Assembly: GCA_039654915.1 (NCBI GenBank)
Contig: CM077593.1
Location: forward strand, 118,475,413-118,539,412
Length of the DNA stretch: 64,000 nt
Direction: 5' to 3'
Origin: Aquilaria yunnanensis
Taxonomy: Eukaryota; Streptophyta; Magnoliopsida; Malvales; Thymelaeaceae
In this document: piece after piece, positions 45,225 through 57,900 of the stretch
How the letters are laid out: every line of letters begins with the position of its first letter
Numbering within the stretch: the stretch's first letter is position 1
The notes under the pieces: model-generated
Told to the model about the DNA's origin: nothing
Seen by the model: only the letters and a program-made list of their open reading frames with translations
The model's database searches: none
Program-made: the position numbers and the translations under genes

Positions 45225-47487
45225 TGTCACATCCCACACAGGCCCCAGCCTGTGCACTCTCAGTAACACTCGCCAAAATTACCCAAGATTCAATTGATTT
45301 CACCTAAGACCAGGTGTTAATAACTCCCTATTGTTTAAACCTTATTTTCTTAAACTGAGAGCTGGGATATGTCCCAGGAGGCTTAGGAATTATTTAGAAC
45401 AGCAACCTGCAGCTTAAGTAGGCCCAACCCCTCACTTGCAACACAAGGCAAGGGTATAAATCAATAACTTGCAATACAAGCAAAGCATACACTTTTATCT
45501 GTTAAGTGTCTAGGATGTGTGCTTATCAAGTGTGCTACTTTCATGAATGACAACCAAGAAGCCCACATCTCTATAGTTTGAAAAATCAAGTTTCCATGCA
45601 CATGTACATTCAGCCAATAATAAGTACTCAAGAGACTGCTTCATGAAACATAACCATAAGCTCATAATCTTAACATAACTTGGCACATAACATCCACCAT
45701 ATGTACATACAAACCATGTACAAACGAGGCTGTATATATACGCTCAAAATAGCCTAATGTCCAGCATCACTAGCTTGGATACAATCCAAGGATGTTATAA
45801 CCCAAAGTAGCCAAGGTTAAGGTTACAAGCCATATACCCTAGTTTCTTAAAAGAAACCTAAGTGTACAGAACAGCAGCACACTCACAAAACCAACCCAAA
45901 CATACAAACCGTAACCCGAGTCCAAATCCACACATCCTTCCTGTACCTAGACCGATCCCACAACTACAAAAGCCTGTAAACTTAGAACGTAAGTTTCAGC
46001 CTTAAGCCATAAGACTTGTAATGTAAGTATTCAAGCCAAGATTTAGTTGGCACATACCTCGAGCAAAAAGTGTACTAGCTAGCACACAAACTAGTAACTC
46101 AAGCAAACTACTCAAGCTGTATATCCTTTCCTGAAACAAAATGTATGGGCAATGAGTAACAATTACTCAGTAGGGTTTCACATACGACCATATAAGGTCT
46201 ATTTAGTTAAGTCCAATGACTTAACCTCCACAAGCTTATTTATCCTGCAAGAAAGACATGAAAACATGGAAAGCACACAAAAAAATATACCAATACATAT
46301 AATCATCAATATACGGATTAGCATGCACAAAGAATCACTCAAGCACACAATGGACACACACACACACCACAAAGACCATTTGGCCAAGTACCATAACATG
46401 TGCCATTGTGCACTTTTGCACACAAAACTCCACCATAAACTCCACTTCCTCTAGAGCTCCAAAATGTCTAGCAAAATGGCCACATTCACTAGCATTTCTA
46501 GCACATGTCCATAGTCAATTAGCTAATTAACGACCATAACCGAATTAATCTCAATAGCCCATCAAGTAACTAAGGTCATTTGGCAAATTTAACCATCACT
46601 TAGCTACTCTAAACACTTGAATCATGGTATACTACCAAGCAGTCAAGTAGTTAGTGAACCCTACCTCACAATCAAAGCTTGAGCTCTCGGTTGCTCGAGT
46701 AACTAAGGCCGAAGCTCAAATATATATTGCCTCCTTAATCCAAGCTTGATTTCTCGTCCAAGCTTCAACTCCTCAATAGGACAGTAAGAGCTCCAATTTT
46801 GCTCCCTCACGCCTTGAAGCTCCTTCGTTTTTCTCGGCCAACTACGCTATTCGTACCAGAGGAAACGCTGAAGCTCTGTTTCGTGTTTTTGTCTGATTTC
46901 CTTTTTTCGGCCAGCAACAAAACGAAAGCCAAGTAGAAAACGAAGGCAACCGAATTTAATGCTCCTGGCGCATTAATGAGCAAATGGCAACCGAATTCAC
47001 ACGTCCAGCGCCGCAGCAAAGAAAACAAATGAATTCTGGCGCATTAAACGAATTTGTACACCTATTCAACATTTTGGCTCAATGTCAACATTGGTCCCCA
47101 AGTACTCTACATGTGACGCTTTCCTCCCTTAAGTTTCCATACGCACACTTTAGCCATTAAAATGTAGGATTATTTCGGCTCTATTCTTAACTCATGGCTC
47201 AAATTGCCAAGCTTTCCTTAATATAGCCCAAAGTGGTAATTAACCCATGACCAAATTAATTTGGAAGAAGCCGCAATTCTTGACCGGCGAATTTGTTTTT
47301 GTCAACCAAAATTGGTCTAATTCTACCTTTGTCCATGCACTTATTTGTATGGTGCATTTTCACCCTTCAAGTTCCCATAATTTCATTTACATCCTCATCC
47401 TTACTTTCAATCAAGCCCCTCATGTTTTAAATTGGTGTTTCTTTTTATTCTTGGCCTAAGCCAAGCACTAAGGAAGTGAGCCTAACA
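45225..47487 (-). repeat. LTR 1 (3' LTR of the left copy)
   Basis: 2263 bp with TG...CA ends on the minus strand. Base 45313 is G, as in LTR 2. It directly follows the CATGG duplication. Confidence 0.95.
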
Positions 47488-47502
47488 ATTCCTCCCTCCT
47501 TA
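47488..47502 (-). promoter_or_regulatory. Polypurine tract, left copy
   Basis: On the minus strand TAAGGAGGGAGGAAT lies directly against the 3' LTR; it is the plus-strand DNA primer site. Its first three bases are also the pol stop codon. Confidence 0.85.
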
Positions 47503-50500
47503 AAGAATTTGGTCCTCCAAATTCTTCACTAACTTAGAGTATAACTGAGGGTACTTGGCGGCAATTCCCTGTTCCACTTCCCAGGTTGCCTCTTCGGGAG
47601 TATGGTTACTCCATTGAACTTTGATCATAGAAATCCACCTATTTCTTAATTTCCTGGTATCTCTGGCCAGGAACTGAATTGGCACTTCTTCATAAGTAAG
47701 ATTAGGTGCCACAGTCACAGTTGTAGGTGTTTCTATCTGTTTGTAGCTTGGAACATACTTTTTGAGCAAGCTTACATGAAACACATTATGTATGTTACCA
47801 AGTTCTAGTGGCAAATCCAACTGATAAGCCACATTCCCCACTTTGGCCAGTATTTGATATGGCCCAACATATCTAGGTGCTAGTTTCCCCTTTTTCCCAA
47901 ATCTGATTACTCCTTTCATAGGAGAAACTTTAAGCCATACCCAGTCTCCTTCCTGGAATTCCAGGTCTCTTCTCCTCTTCAGATTAGCATAGGCTTATTG
48001 CCTATCATTAGCAGTTTTGATTCTAGCTTGAATCAGTTTTATCTTCTCTGTAGTTTCCTTAATAATGTCTGGCCCCAAATCCAATTTATCCTCTGGCTGA
48101 TGCCAGCAATGAGGAGTAATACATCTTCTGCCATACAAGGCCTCATAAGGAGCCATTCCTATCACTGAATGATAGCCATTATTATAGGAGAACTCTATTA
48201 GTGGGAGATGTACATCCCACTCACCCTGGAAGTCAATCACACAACATCTCAACATGTCTTCCAGAGTCTGTATAGTTCTTTCTGTCTGTCCATCAGTCTG
48301 TGGATGGTAAGCAGAACTAAACTTGAGCTTAGTGCCCAATGCCCAATGTAGGGATTTCCAGAACCTAGAAACAAACCTAGGATCCCTATCTGACACTATG
48401 TCATCAGGTATTCCATGCAATCTTACTATTTCTCTTATATAGAGTTGTGCTAGTTTATCCAAGGAATCAGTAAGATTCATGGGAAGGAAGTGAGCTGCTT
48501 TGGTCAATCTATCCACAATGACCCATATGGCATCATGCTTCCTTCTTGTCAATGGCATTCCTACTACAAAATCCATTGATATGGATCCCCATTTTCTCTC
48601 AGGTATGGGCAAACTTTGCAGTTTCCCTCCTGGTTTCTGGTGTTCCACCTTTACTTGTTGGCACACTTCACAACTAGCCACATGTGTGCTGATATCCTTC
48701 TTCATACATGGCCACCAAAAATATACTCTAAGAGTGTGATACATCTTTGTGGCCCCTGGGTGCATGCTCAACTTACTAGAGTAAGCTTCTTCCAGAATTT
48801 GAATCCTCAGGTTGTCCTTTTCAGGCACATATAACCTATTCTGGAAGTATAGCACCCCTTGTTTAAAGGAAAAACCTTGGTATAGTTCTCCCCTTTTCTG
48901 TCCAGATATCAATTCTATATTCTGATCATCAGTCTGAGCTTGTTTGATAAGCTCCCTCCATTCTGGTGTAATAGTGAGTACATTTAGTTGCTCGCCTTCC
49001 TTAGTTAGCCATTGATTAGCTAGGTAAGTAATACTCAGGCTCTCGGCCTTAGGTTCAACTTCACCACCTTTAAGTATCCCAGTGTAGCTTCTGCTCAAAG
49101 CATCTGCTACTACATTGGCTTTTCCAGCTGTGTATTCAATTACACAGTCAAAATCCTTCAAATACTCTAACCACCTTCTTTGTCTCATATTCAAGTCTTT
49201 CTGTGTAAAAAGGTACTTGAGACTTTTGTGGTCTGTGAAAACTTGGAATTTATTACCAAGAAGATAATGTCGCCATTGTTTAAGAGCAAAGACTAATGCT
49301 GCCAATTCCAGGTCATGTACTGGATATTTCTTCTCGTGGGGTCTTAATTGTCTGGATCCAAAAGCAATGGCTTGCTTTTCCTGCATTAAGACACAACCTA
49401 GTCCTACGTGAGATGCATCAGTATACACTTCATATTCCTTTTCAGGGTCTGGCAGGACTAGTATAGGAGCTGTAGTCAGTCTCCTTTTTAGCTCTTGAAA
49501 GCTTTCTTCACACTTTGTTTCCCAGATAAATTTCTGGTTCTTTCTGGTTAATTGAGTCATAGGTGCTGCTAAAACAGAAAATTTTGGCACAAATCTTCTG
49601 TAGTAGCCAGCCAACCCTAGGAAGCTCCTGACTTCCCTTACACACTGAGGCTGCTTCCAATCAAGGATTGATCTTACCTTTTCAGGATCTACAGCCAACC
49701 CTTGTTCATTTATTACATGACCCAAAAACCCAATCTCTTGAGTCCAGAATTTACATTTACTCAGCTTTCCATAAAGCTGATGTTCTTGGAGCAAGCCAAG
49801 CACTACTTTAAGATGTTCTTTATGAGTTTCCTCATTCTTGGAGTATACCAAGATGTCATCAATAAACACCACCACAAAGTGGTCTAGGTGTGCTCTGAAC
49901 ACCCTCTGCATTAAGTCCATAAAGAATGCAGGTGCATTAGTAAGCCCAAATGGCATTACTGTGTACTCAAAATGTCCATACCTAGTCCTGAAGGCGGTCT
50001 TAGGTATGTCCTCCTCCCTGACTCTTAGCTGGAAATATCCAGATCTCAAATCAATCTTGGAGAACACTTTTGCCCCTTTTAATTAGTCAAACAAATCTTC
50101 TATCCTTGGGAGGGGATATTTGTTCTTTATGGTTAATGCATTTAATTTTCTGTAATCTATACAGAGTCTAAGGGTTCCATCCTTCTTTTTCACAAATAAC
50201 ACAGGTGCTCCCCAAGGAGATACACTGGGTCTAATGAACCCTTTTTCTAGCAGTTCATCCAACTGCTTCCTGAGTTCTACCATCTCAGGCACTGCCATTC
50301 TATATGGAGCAGTAGATACTGATGCTGCTCCTGGTACTAGCTTTATTTCAAATTCCACCTCTCTCAAGGGTGGCAAACCAGGTAAGTCTGTAGGAAAGAC
50401 CATTGGAAAATCTTGAACTATAGGTATCTTTCTAAGTTCATCTGACACTTCCTGGTCATTTAATTCCAGGCACTCCTGCTCACTTTCTGGAGTTATCATC

Positions 50501-52617
50501 TCCAGTACTTTTAAGTGGCAGTCCATAGCCAACTCTAAGGGCTTATCCAAATCATATACTGTTTCATCAGGCAATAACAATCGTCTGGCCTGACAGTCAA
50601 TAATGACTCTATTCTCTCCTAACCAGTTCATGCCCAAGATCACATCATAGCCATGTGTCTCTAACACTATGAGGTTAGTTCTCAGTTTCAGCTTACCTAT
50701 ATGTATCTCACAGTTTTCAACCATGTAGTGGGCAAATAAAATTTCATTGCCAGCTGTTTTCACCAAGTACATGTTGGTCATGCGCTTTACTTCTAAATTC
50801 ATGGTCTCAACCAAGCTAGTAGCTATTATAGACAATGAAGCTCCAGTATCAAATAGAACAGACACTAATTGGCCATTAAGATAAATTGTACCTTTCAAGG
50901 CCCTTCTGCTAGTCCTTTGCTGTCCATTGCCCTCAGTCTCGGGTGTCTCTTGTTCTTTCCTGGAAGGTTCCAGCTGAAACACCCTTCCTGGAAATGTACC
51001 AGGCCTTCTTTGCTCCTGAGGTACTCTAGGTGCTGATCTCCCTCCTTGGGTTGGCACCACCTGAGTCCTCAACTGGGGCATAGGCATCTGCCCTCTAGGT
51101 CCTCTGGGATTAAAAGTTCCCAGCATTTTCTTGTTGCCCTCTCCCCACTTTGGACAATCTCGCACCCAGTGATCTGGGGCTCCACATCTATGACAACCAG
51201 TGGAAGTCTTGAAGCATGGCTTATTGCCATGAAACTTCCCACAGGTGTTGCACCGAGGACCAAACTGCTGTGGTTGTGGTCCCCTTTCTTTCTTGTTTTC
51301 CCTCCTGCTTCCTCCTACATCTTTCTTTTCTCTCGGCCTTTTTAATTGTTGGCCTTTCTTTGTTCCACTTCCACTTCCAGGCCCACTTTTAAATTGTTCC
51401 TGGAATTCCTGCTCCAAAGCCAGGGCACTCTGCATGACAGAGTAGTAGTCCCTAGCCCCTACTGCCCTAAGAATCTGTCTCAGCTCAGGCCTTAAGCCTC
51501 TTATAAACCTCTTGGTTCTCAATTCTTTCTGTCCCTCATACTGTGGGGCATATCTGATCAAACTGTTAAATCTTTGTTCATATTCCAGAACAGTGAGATC
51601 CCCCTGTTCCAACTGATCAAACTCCACCTGTTTCTGATCTTTCTGAGCCTCACTGACATATTGCTGGTCGAAAACCTGCTTAAAATATGACCACCTCATA
51701 GATCTCCTCCTAGCTGGTGGTCTCCTCTGATTCCTTTCCTGATAGTTTCTTTGTACTGCCCTCCACCAAAGTTCAGCATTTCCTTCTAACCTGAAAGTGG
51801 CTAGCAGTACCTTCTGAGTAGAAGTAACTTCCATTCTTTCCAATATCTTCTCTATTTGATATACCCAGAATTCTGCCTCCTCTGGGTCACATCCTCCTCT
51901 GAAAATGGGAGGTTTTAGTGCCAGGAACCCCTCCAACTGGCCCTCCTTTAGTCCTCCTCTGCTGTGCCTTTTTCTATTCTCATCTCTGTTACTGGATTTA
52001 TCTCTGGATGACCTGCTTCTCATTGTGGTCTCCTCAATAGAGGGTTCAGTCCCTCTGGAGTATATGTATGCATCTCTCTCCTCTATATCTGGGCTGTCAT
52101 CCTCCTCTTCTTCCTCAATTCTGGGCTCCTGCTTCACCTCTGATCTCATTCTCCTGGCCCTTGGGTGCCTCCTTTCCTCATCTGCTTCCTCTTCCTCTTG
52201 ATTCCCTCCAGCTCTACTGGATTGGTCATAACCCACTGGCTCTTTGCCAGGCCTCCTTCTTCTTCTTCTTCCTTCAGTCTCTGCTGGTTCTGACTCCTCC
52301 TGATTCTGGGCTTGGCCTCTAGCCAAGGTTTGCATTCCCAGCACTAGTTGGGTCACAGTGGCATGCAGTGATTCCATCATTACTTCCATTCTTTCTTGTC
52401 TATCTCTACTAGGTCCAAGTGCTTGGTACCTGGCAATTGGCTCTTCAGCCACATTATGTTCCATTTCTTCAACCTGAGTTTCAGGCATATTTTCCTGCAG
52501 TCCCTCTGCATGATGGGCTGCAGTTTCTTCTGCTTGTCTCAGGGAATCCCTGTCCCTGCCTCTGATTCTCATCCTGCACTTTAACATGCAGCTATTCACA
52601 TATATCCAATAATACAA
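47500..52617 (-). pseudogene. gag-pol of the left copy, one frame with two in-frame stops
   Basis: A single reading frame cut by TAA at 50083-50085 and 47995-47997 into three open parts without any frameshift. Part 1 (844 codons): acidic and basic gag, two zinc knuckles (Cys456-His463-Cys468 and Cys475-Cys478-His483-Cys488), the protease site DTGAS at residue 590, and the start of the reverse transcriptase. Part 2 (ORF 47995-50067, 690 codons): the polymerase motif FIDD at residues 68-71, RNase H acids Asp217, Glu254, Asp279 and Asp322, the integrase zinc site His436-His444-Cys466-Cys469 and DD35E at Asp499-Asp560-Glu596. Part 3: GPYQILAKVGNVAYQLDLP, then a chromodomain-like IKVQWSNHTPEEATWE. 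The first stop falls inside the reverse transcriptase domain, the second after the integrase core. All other catalytic residues are kept. Confidence 0.9.
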
Positions 52618-52668
52618 GTCTTATGCAATCCTATGTGGGAACAAGTCTAGGCTATACTTTAACCTTAA

Positions 52669-52680
52669 GCTCTGATACCA
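52669..52680 (-). promoter_or_regulatory. Primer-binding site, left copy
   Basis: The minus strand reads TGGTATCAGAGC, complementary to the 3' end of initiator tRNA-Met, nine bases inside the 5' LTR (LTR 2). Confidence 0.9.
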
Positions 52681-52689
52681 AACAAAGCC

Positions 52690-54952
52690 TGTCACATCCC
52701 ACACAGGCCCCAGCCTGTGCACTCTCAGTAACACTCGCCAAAATTACCCAAGATTCAATTGATTTCACCTAAGACCAGGTGTTAATAACTCCCTATTGTT
52801 TAAACCTTATTTTCTTAAACTGAGAGCTGGGATATGTCCCAGGAGGCTTAGGAATTATTTAGAACAGCAACCTGCAGCTTAAGTAGGCCCAACCCCTCAC
52901 TTGCAACACAAGGCAAGGGTATAAATCAATAACTTGCAATACAAGCAAAGCATACACTTTTATCTGTTAAGTGTCTAGGATGTGTGCTTATCAAGTGTGC
53001 TACTTTCATGAATGACAACCAAGAAGCCCACATCTCTATAGTTTGAAAAATCAAGTTTCCATGCACATGTACATTCAGCCAATAATAAGTACTCAAGAGA
53101 CTGCTTCATGAAACATAACCATAAGCTCATAATCTTAACATAACTTGGCACATAACATCCACCATATGTACATACAAACCATGTACAAACGAGGCTGTAT
53201 ATATACGCTCAAAATAGCCTAATGTCCAGCATCACTAGCTTGGATACAATCCAAGGATGTTATAACCCAAAGTAGCCAAGGTTAAGGTTACAAGCCATAT
53301 ACCCTAGTTTCTTAAAAGAAACCTAAGTGTACAGAACAGCAGCACACTCACAAAACCAACCCAAACATACAAACCGTAACCCGAGTCCAAATCCACACAT
53401 CCTTCCTGTACCTAGACCGATCCCACAACTACAAAAGCCTGTAAACTTAGAACGTAAGTTTCAGCCTTAAGCCATAAGACTTGTAATGTAAGTATTCAAG
53501 CCAAGATTTAGTTGGCACATACCTCGAGCAAAAAGTGTACTAGCTAGCACACAAACTAGTAACTCAAGCAAACTACTCAAGCTGTATATCCTTTCCTGAA
53601 ACAAAATGTATGGGCAATGAGTAACAATTACTCAGTAGGGTTTCACATACGACCATATAAGGTCTATTTAGTTAAGTCCAATGACTTAACCTCCACAAGC
53701 TTATTTATCCTGCAAGAAAGACATGAAAACATGGAAAGCACACAAAAAAATATACCAATACATATAATCATCAATATACGGATTAGCATGCACAAAGAAT
53801 CACTCAAGCACACAATGGACACACACACACACCACAAAGACCATTTGGCCAAGTACCATAACATGTGCCATTGTGCACTTTTGCACACAAAACTCCACCA
53901 TAAACTCCACTTCCTCTAGAGCTCCAAAATGTCTAGCAAAATGGCCACATTCACTAGCATTTCTAGCACATGTCCATAGTCAATTAGCTAATTAACGACC
54001 ATAACCGAATTAATCTCAATAGCCCATCAAGTAACTAAGGTCATTTGGCAAATTTAACCATCACTTAGCTACTCTAAACACTTGAATCATGGTATACTAC
54101 CAAGCAGTCAAGTAGTTAGTGAACCCTACCTCACAATCAAAGCTTGAGCTCTCGGTTGCTCGAGTAACTAAGGCCGAAGCTCAAATATATATTGCCTCCT
54201 TAATCCAAGCTTGATTTCTCGTCCAAGCTTCAACTCCTCAATAGGACAGTAAGAGCTCCAATTTTGCTCCCTCACGCCTTGAAGCTCCTTCGTTTTTCTC
54301 GGCCAACTACGCTATTCGTACCAGAGGAAACGCTGAAGCTCTGTTTCGTGTTTTTGTCTGATTTCCTTTTTTCGGCCAGCAACAAAACGAAAGCCAAGTA
54401 GAAAACGAAGGCAACCGAATTTAATGCTCCTGGCGCATTAATGAGCAAATGGCAACCGAATTCACACGTCCAGCGCCGCAGCAAAGAAAACAAATGAATT
54501 CTGGCGCATTAAACGAATTTGTACACCTATTCAACATTTTGGCTCAATGTCAACATTGGTCCCCAAGTACTCTACATGTGACGCTTTCCTCCCTTAAGTT
54601 TCCATACGCACACTTTAGCCATTAAAATGTAGGATTATTTCGGCTCTATTCTTAACTCATGGCTCAAATTGCCAAGCTTTCCTTAATATAGCCCAAAGTG
54701 GTAATTAACCCATGACCAAATTAATTTGGAAGAAGCCGCAATTCTTGACCGGCGAATTTGTTTTTGTCAACCAAAATTGGTCTAATTCTACCTTTGTCCA
54801 TGCACTTATTTGTATGGTGCATTTTCACCCTTCAAGTTCCCATAATTTCATTTACATCCTCATCCTTACTTTCAATCAAGCCCCTCATGTTTTAAATTGG
54901 TGTTTCTTTTTATTCTTGGCCTAAGCCAAGCACTAAGGAAGTGAGCCTAACA
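52690..54952 (-). repeat. LTR 2 (shared middle LTR)
   Basis: It serves as the 5' LTR of the left copy and the 3' LTR of the right copy. It has no target duplication at either side: internal sequence joins it directly on both ends. Base 52778 is G. Confidence 0.95.
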
Positions 54953-54967
54953 ATTCCTCCCTCCTTA
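54953..54967 (-). promoter_or_regulatory. Polypurine tract, right copy
   Basis: Same sequence and position relative to the LTR as in the left copy. Confidence 0.85.
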
Positions 54968-57900
54968 AAGAATTTGGTCCTCCAAATTCTTCACTAACTT
55001 AGAGTATAACTGAGGGTACTTGGCGGCAATTCCCTGTTCCACTTCCCAGGTTGCCTCTTCGGGAGTATGGTTACTCCATTGAACTTTGATCATAGAAATC
55101 CACCTATTTCTTAATTTCCTGGTATCTCTGGCCAGGAACTGAATTGGCACTTCTTCATAAGTAAGATTAGGTGCCACAGTCACAGTTGTAGGTGTTTCTA
55201 TCTGTTTGTAGCTTGGAACATACTTTTTGAGCAAGCTTACATGAAACACATTATGTATGTTACCAAGTTCTAGTGGCAAATCCAACTGATAAGCCACATT
55301 CCCCACTTTGGCCAGTATTTGATATGGCCCAACATATCTAGGTGCTAGTTTCCCCTTTTTCCCAAATCTGATTACTCCTTTCATAGGAGAAACTTTAAGC
55401 CATACCCAGTCTCCTTCCTGGAATTCCAGGTCTCTTCTCCTCTTCAGATTAGCATAGGCTTATTGCCTATCATTAGCAGTTTTGATTCTAGCTTGAATCA
55501 GTTTTATCTTCTCTGTAGTTTCCTTAATAATGTCTGGCCCCAAATCCAATTTATCCTCTGGCTGATGCCAGCAATGAGGAGTAATACATCTTCTGCCATA
55601 CAAGGCCTCATAAGGAGCCATTCCTATCACTGAATGATAGCCATTATTATAGGAGAACTCTATTAGTGGGAGATGTACATCCCACTCACCCTGGAAGTCA
55701 ATCACACAACATCTCAACATGTCTTCCAGAGTCTGTATAGTTCTTTCTGTCTGTCCATCAGTCTGTGGATGGTAAGCAGAACTAAACTTGAGCTTAGTGC
55801 CCAATGCCCAATGTAGGGATTTCCAGAACCTAGAAACAAACCTAGGATCCCTATCTGACACTATGTCATCAGGTATTCCATGCAATCTTACTATTTCTCT
55901 TATATAGAGTTGTGCTAGTTTATCCAAGGAATCAGTAAGATTCATGGGAAGGAAGTGAGCTGCTTTGGTCAATCTATCCACAATGACCCATATGGCATCA
56001 TGCTTCCTTCTTGTCAATGGCATTCCTACTACAAAATCCATTGATATGGATCCCCATTTTCTCTCAGGTATGGGCAAACTTTGCAGTTTCCCTCCTGGTT
56101 TCTGGTGTTCCACCTTTACTTGTTGGCACACTTCACAACTAGCCACATGTGTGCTGATATCCTTCTTCATACATGGCCACCAAAAATATACTCTAAGAGT
56201 GTGATACATCTTTGTGGCCCCTGGGTGCATGCTCAACTTACTAGAGTAAGCTTCTTCCAGAATTTGAATCCTCAGGTTGTCCTTTTCAGGCACATATAAC
56301 CTATTCTGGAAGTATAGCACCCCTTGTTTAAAGGAAAAACCTTGGTATAGTTCTCCCCTTTTCTGTCCAGATATCAATTCTATATTCTGATCATCAGTCT
56401 GAGCTTGTTTGATAAGCTCCCTCCATTCTGGTGTAATAGTGAGTACATTTAGTTGCTCGCCTTCCTTAGTTAGCCATTGATTAGCTAGGTAAGTAATACT
56501 CAGGCTCTCGGCCTTAGGTTCAACTTCACCACCTTTAAGTATCCCAGTGTAGCTTCTGCTCAAAGCATCTGCTACTACATTGGCTTTTCCAGCTGTGTAT
56601 TCAATTACACAGTCAAAATCCTTCAAATACTCTAACCACCTTCTTTGTCTCATATTCAAGTCTTTCTGTGTAAAAAGGTACTTGAGACTTTTGTGGTCTG
56701 TGAAAACTTGGAATTTATTACCAAGAAGATAATGTCGCCATTGTTTAAGAGCAAAGACTAATGCTGCCAATTCCAGGTCATGTACTGGATATTTCTTCTC
56801 GTGGGGTCTTAATTGTCTGGATCCAAAAGCAATGGCTTGCTTTTCCTGCATTAAGACACAACCTAGTCCTACGTGAGATGCATCAGTATACACTTCATAT
56901 TCCTTTTCAGGGTCTGGCAGGACTAGTATAGGAGCTGTAGTCAGTCTCCTTTTTAGCTCTTGAAAGCTTTCTTCACACTTTGTTTCCCAGATAAATTTCT
57001 GGTTCTTTCTGGTTAATTGAGTCATAGGTGCTGCTAAAACAGAAAATTTTGGCACAAATCTTCTGTAGTAGCCAGCCAACCCTAGGAAGCTCCTGACTTC
57101 CCTTACACACTGAGGCTGCTTCCAATCAAGGATTGATCTTACCTTTTCAGGATCTACAGCCAACCCTTGTTCATTTATTACATGACCCAAAAACCCAATC
57201 TCTTGAGTCCAGAATTTACATTTACTCAGCTTTCCATAAAGCTGATGTTCTTGGAGCAAGCCAAGCACTACTTTAAGATGTTCTTTATGAGTTTCCTCAT
57301 TCTTGGAGTATACCAAGATGTCATCAATAAACACCACCACAAAGTGGTCTAGGTGTGCTCTGAACACCCTCTGCATTAAGTCCATAAAGAATGCAGGTGC
57401 ATTAGTAAGCCCAAATGGCATTACTGTGTACTCAAAATGTCCATACCTAGTCCTGAAGGCGGTCTTAGGTATGTCCTCCTCCCTGACTCTTAGCTGGAAA
57501 TATCCAGATCTCAAATCAATCTTGGAGAACACTTTTGCCCCTTTTAATTAGTCAAACAAATCTTCTATCCTTGGGAGGGGATATTTGTTCTTTATGGTTA
57601 ATGCATTTAATTTTCTGTAATCTATACAGAGTCTAAGGGTTCCATCCTTCTTTTTCACAAATAACACAGGTGCTCCCCAAGGAGATACACTGGGTCTAAT
57701 GAACCCTTTTTCTAGCAGTTCATCCAACTGCTTCCTGAGTTCTACCATCTCAGGCACTGCCATTCTATATGGAGCAGTAGATACTGATGCTGCTCCTGGT
57801 ACTAGCTTTATTTCAAATTCCACCTCTCTCAAGGGTGGCAAACCAGGTAAGTCTGTAGGAAAGACCATTGGAAAATCTTGAACTATAGGTATCTTTCTAA

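Noticed and set aside
46152..46454. 100-codon plus-strand frame repeated three times in the window
   Set aside because: It sits in the LTRs of the tandem element, opposite to the element's direction, and has no protein similarity I know; it repeats only because the LTR does.
50083..50085. Programmed frameshift between gag and pol of the young element
   Set aside because: The frame is the same on both sides of each stop, and the first stop is inside the reverse transcriptase, not at a gag-pol border.
51905..52322. Plus-strand Ser/Leu-rich frames
   Set aside because: They are the antisense of the acidic gag coding region in both copies.
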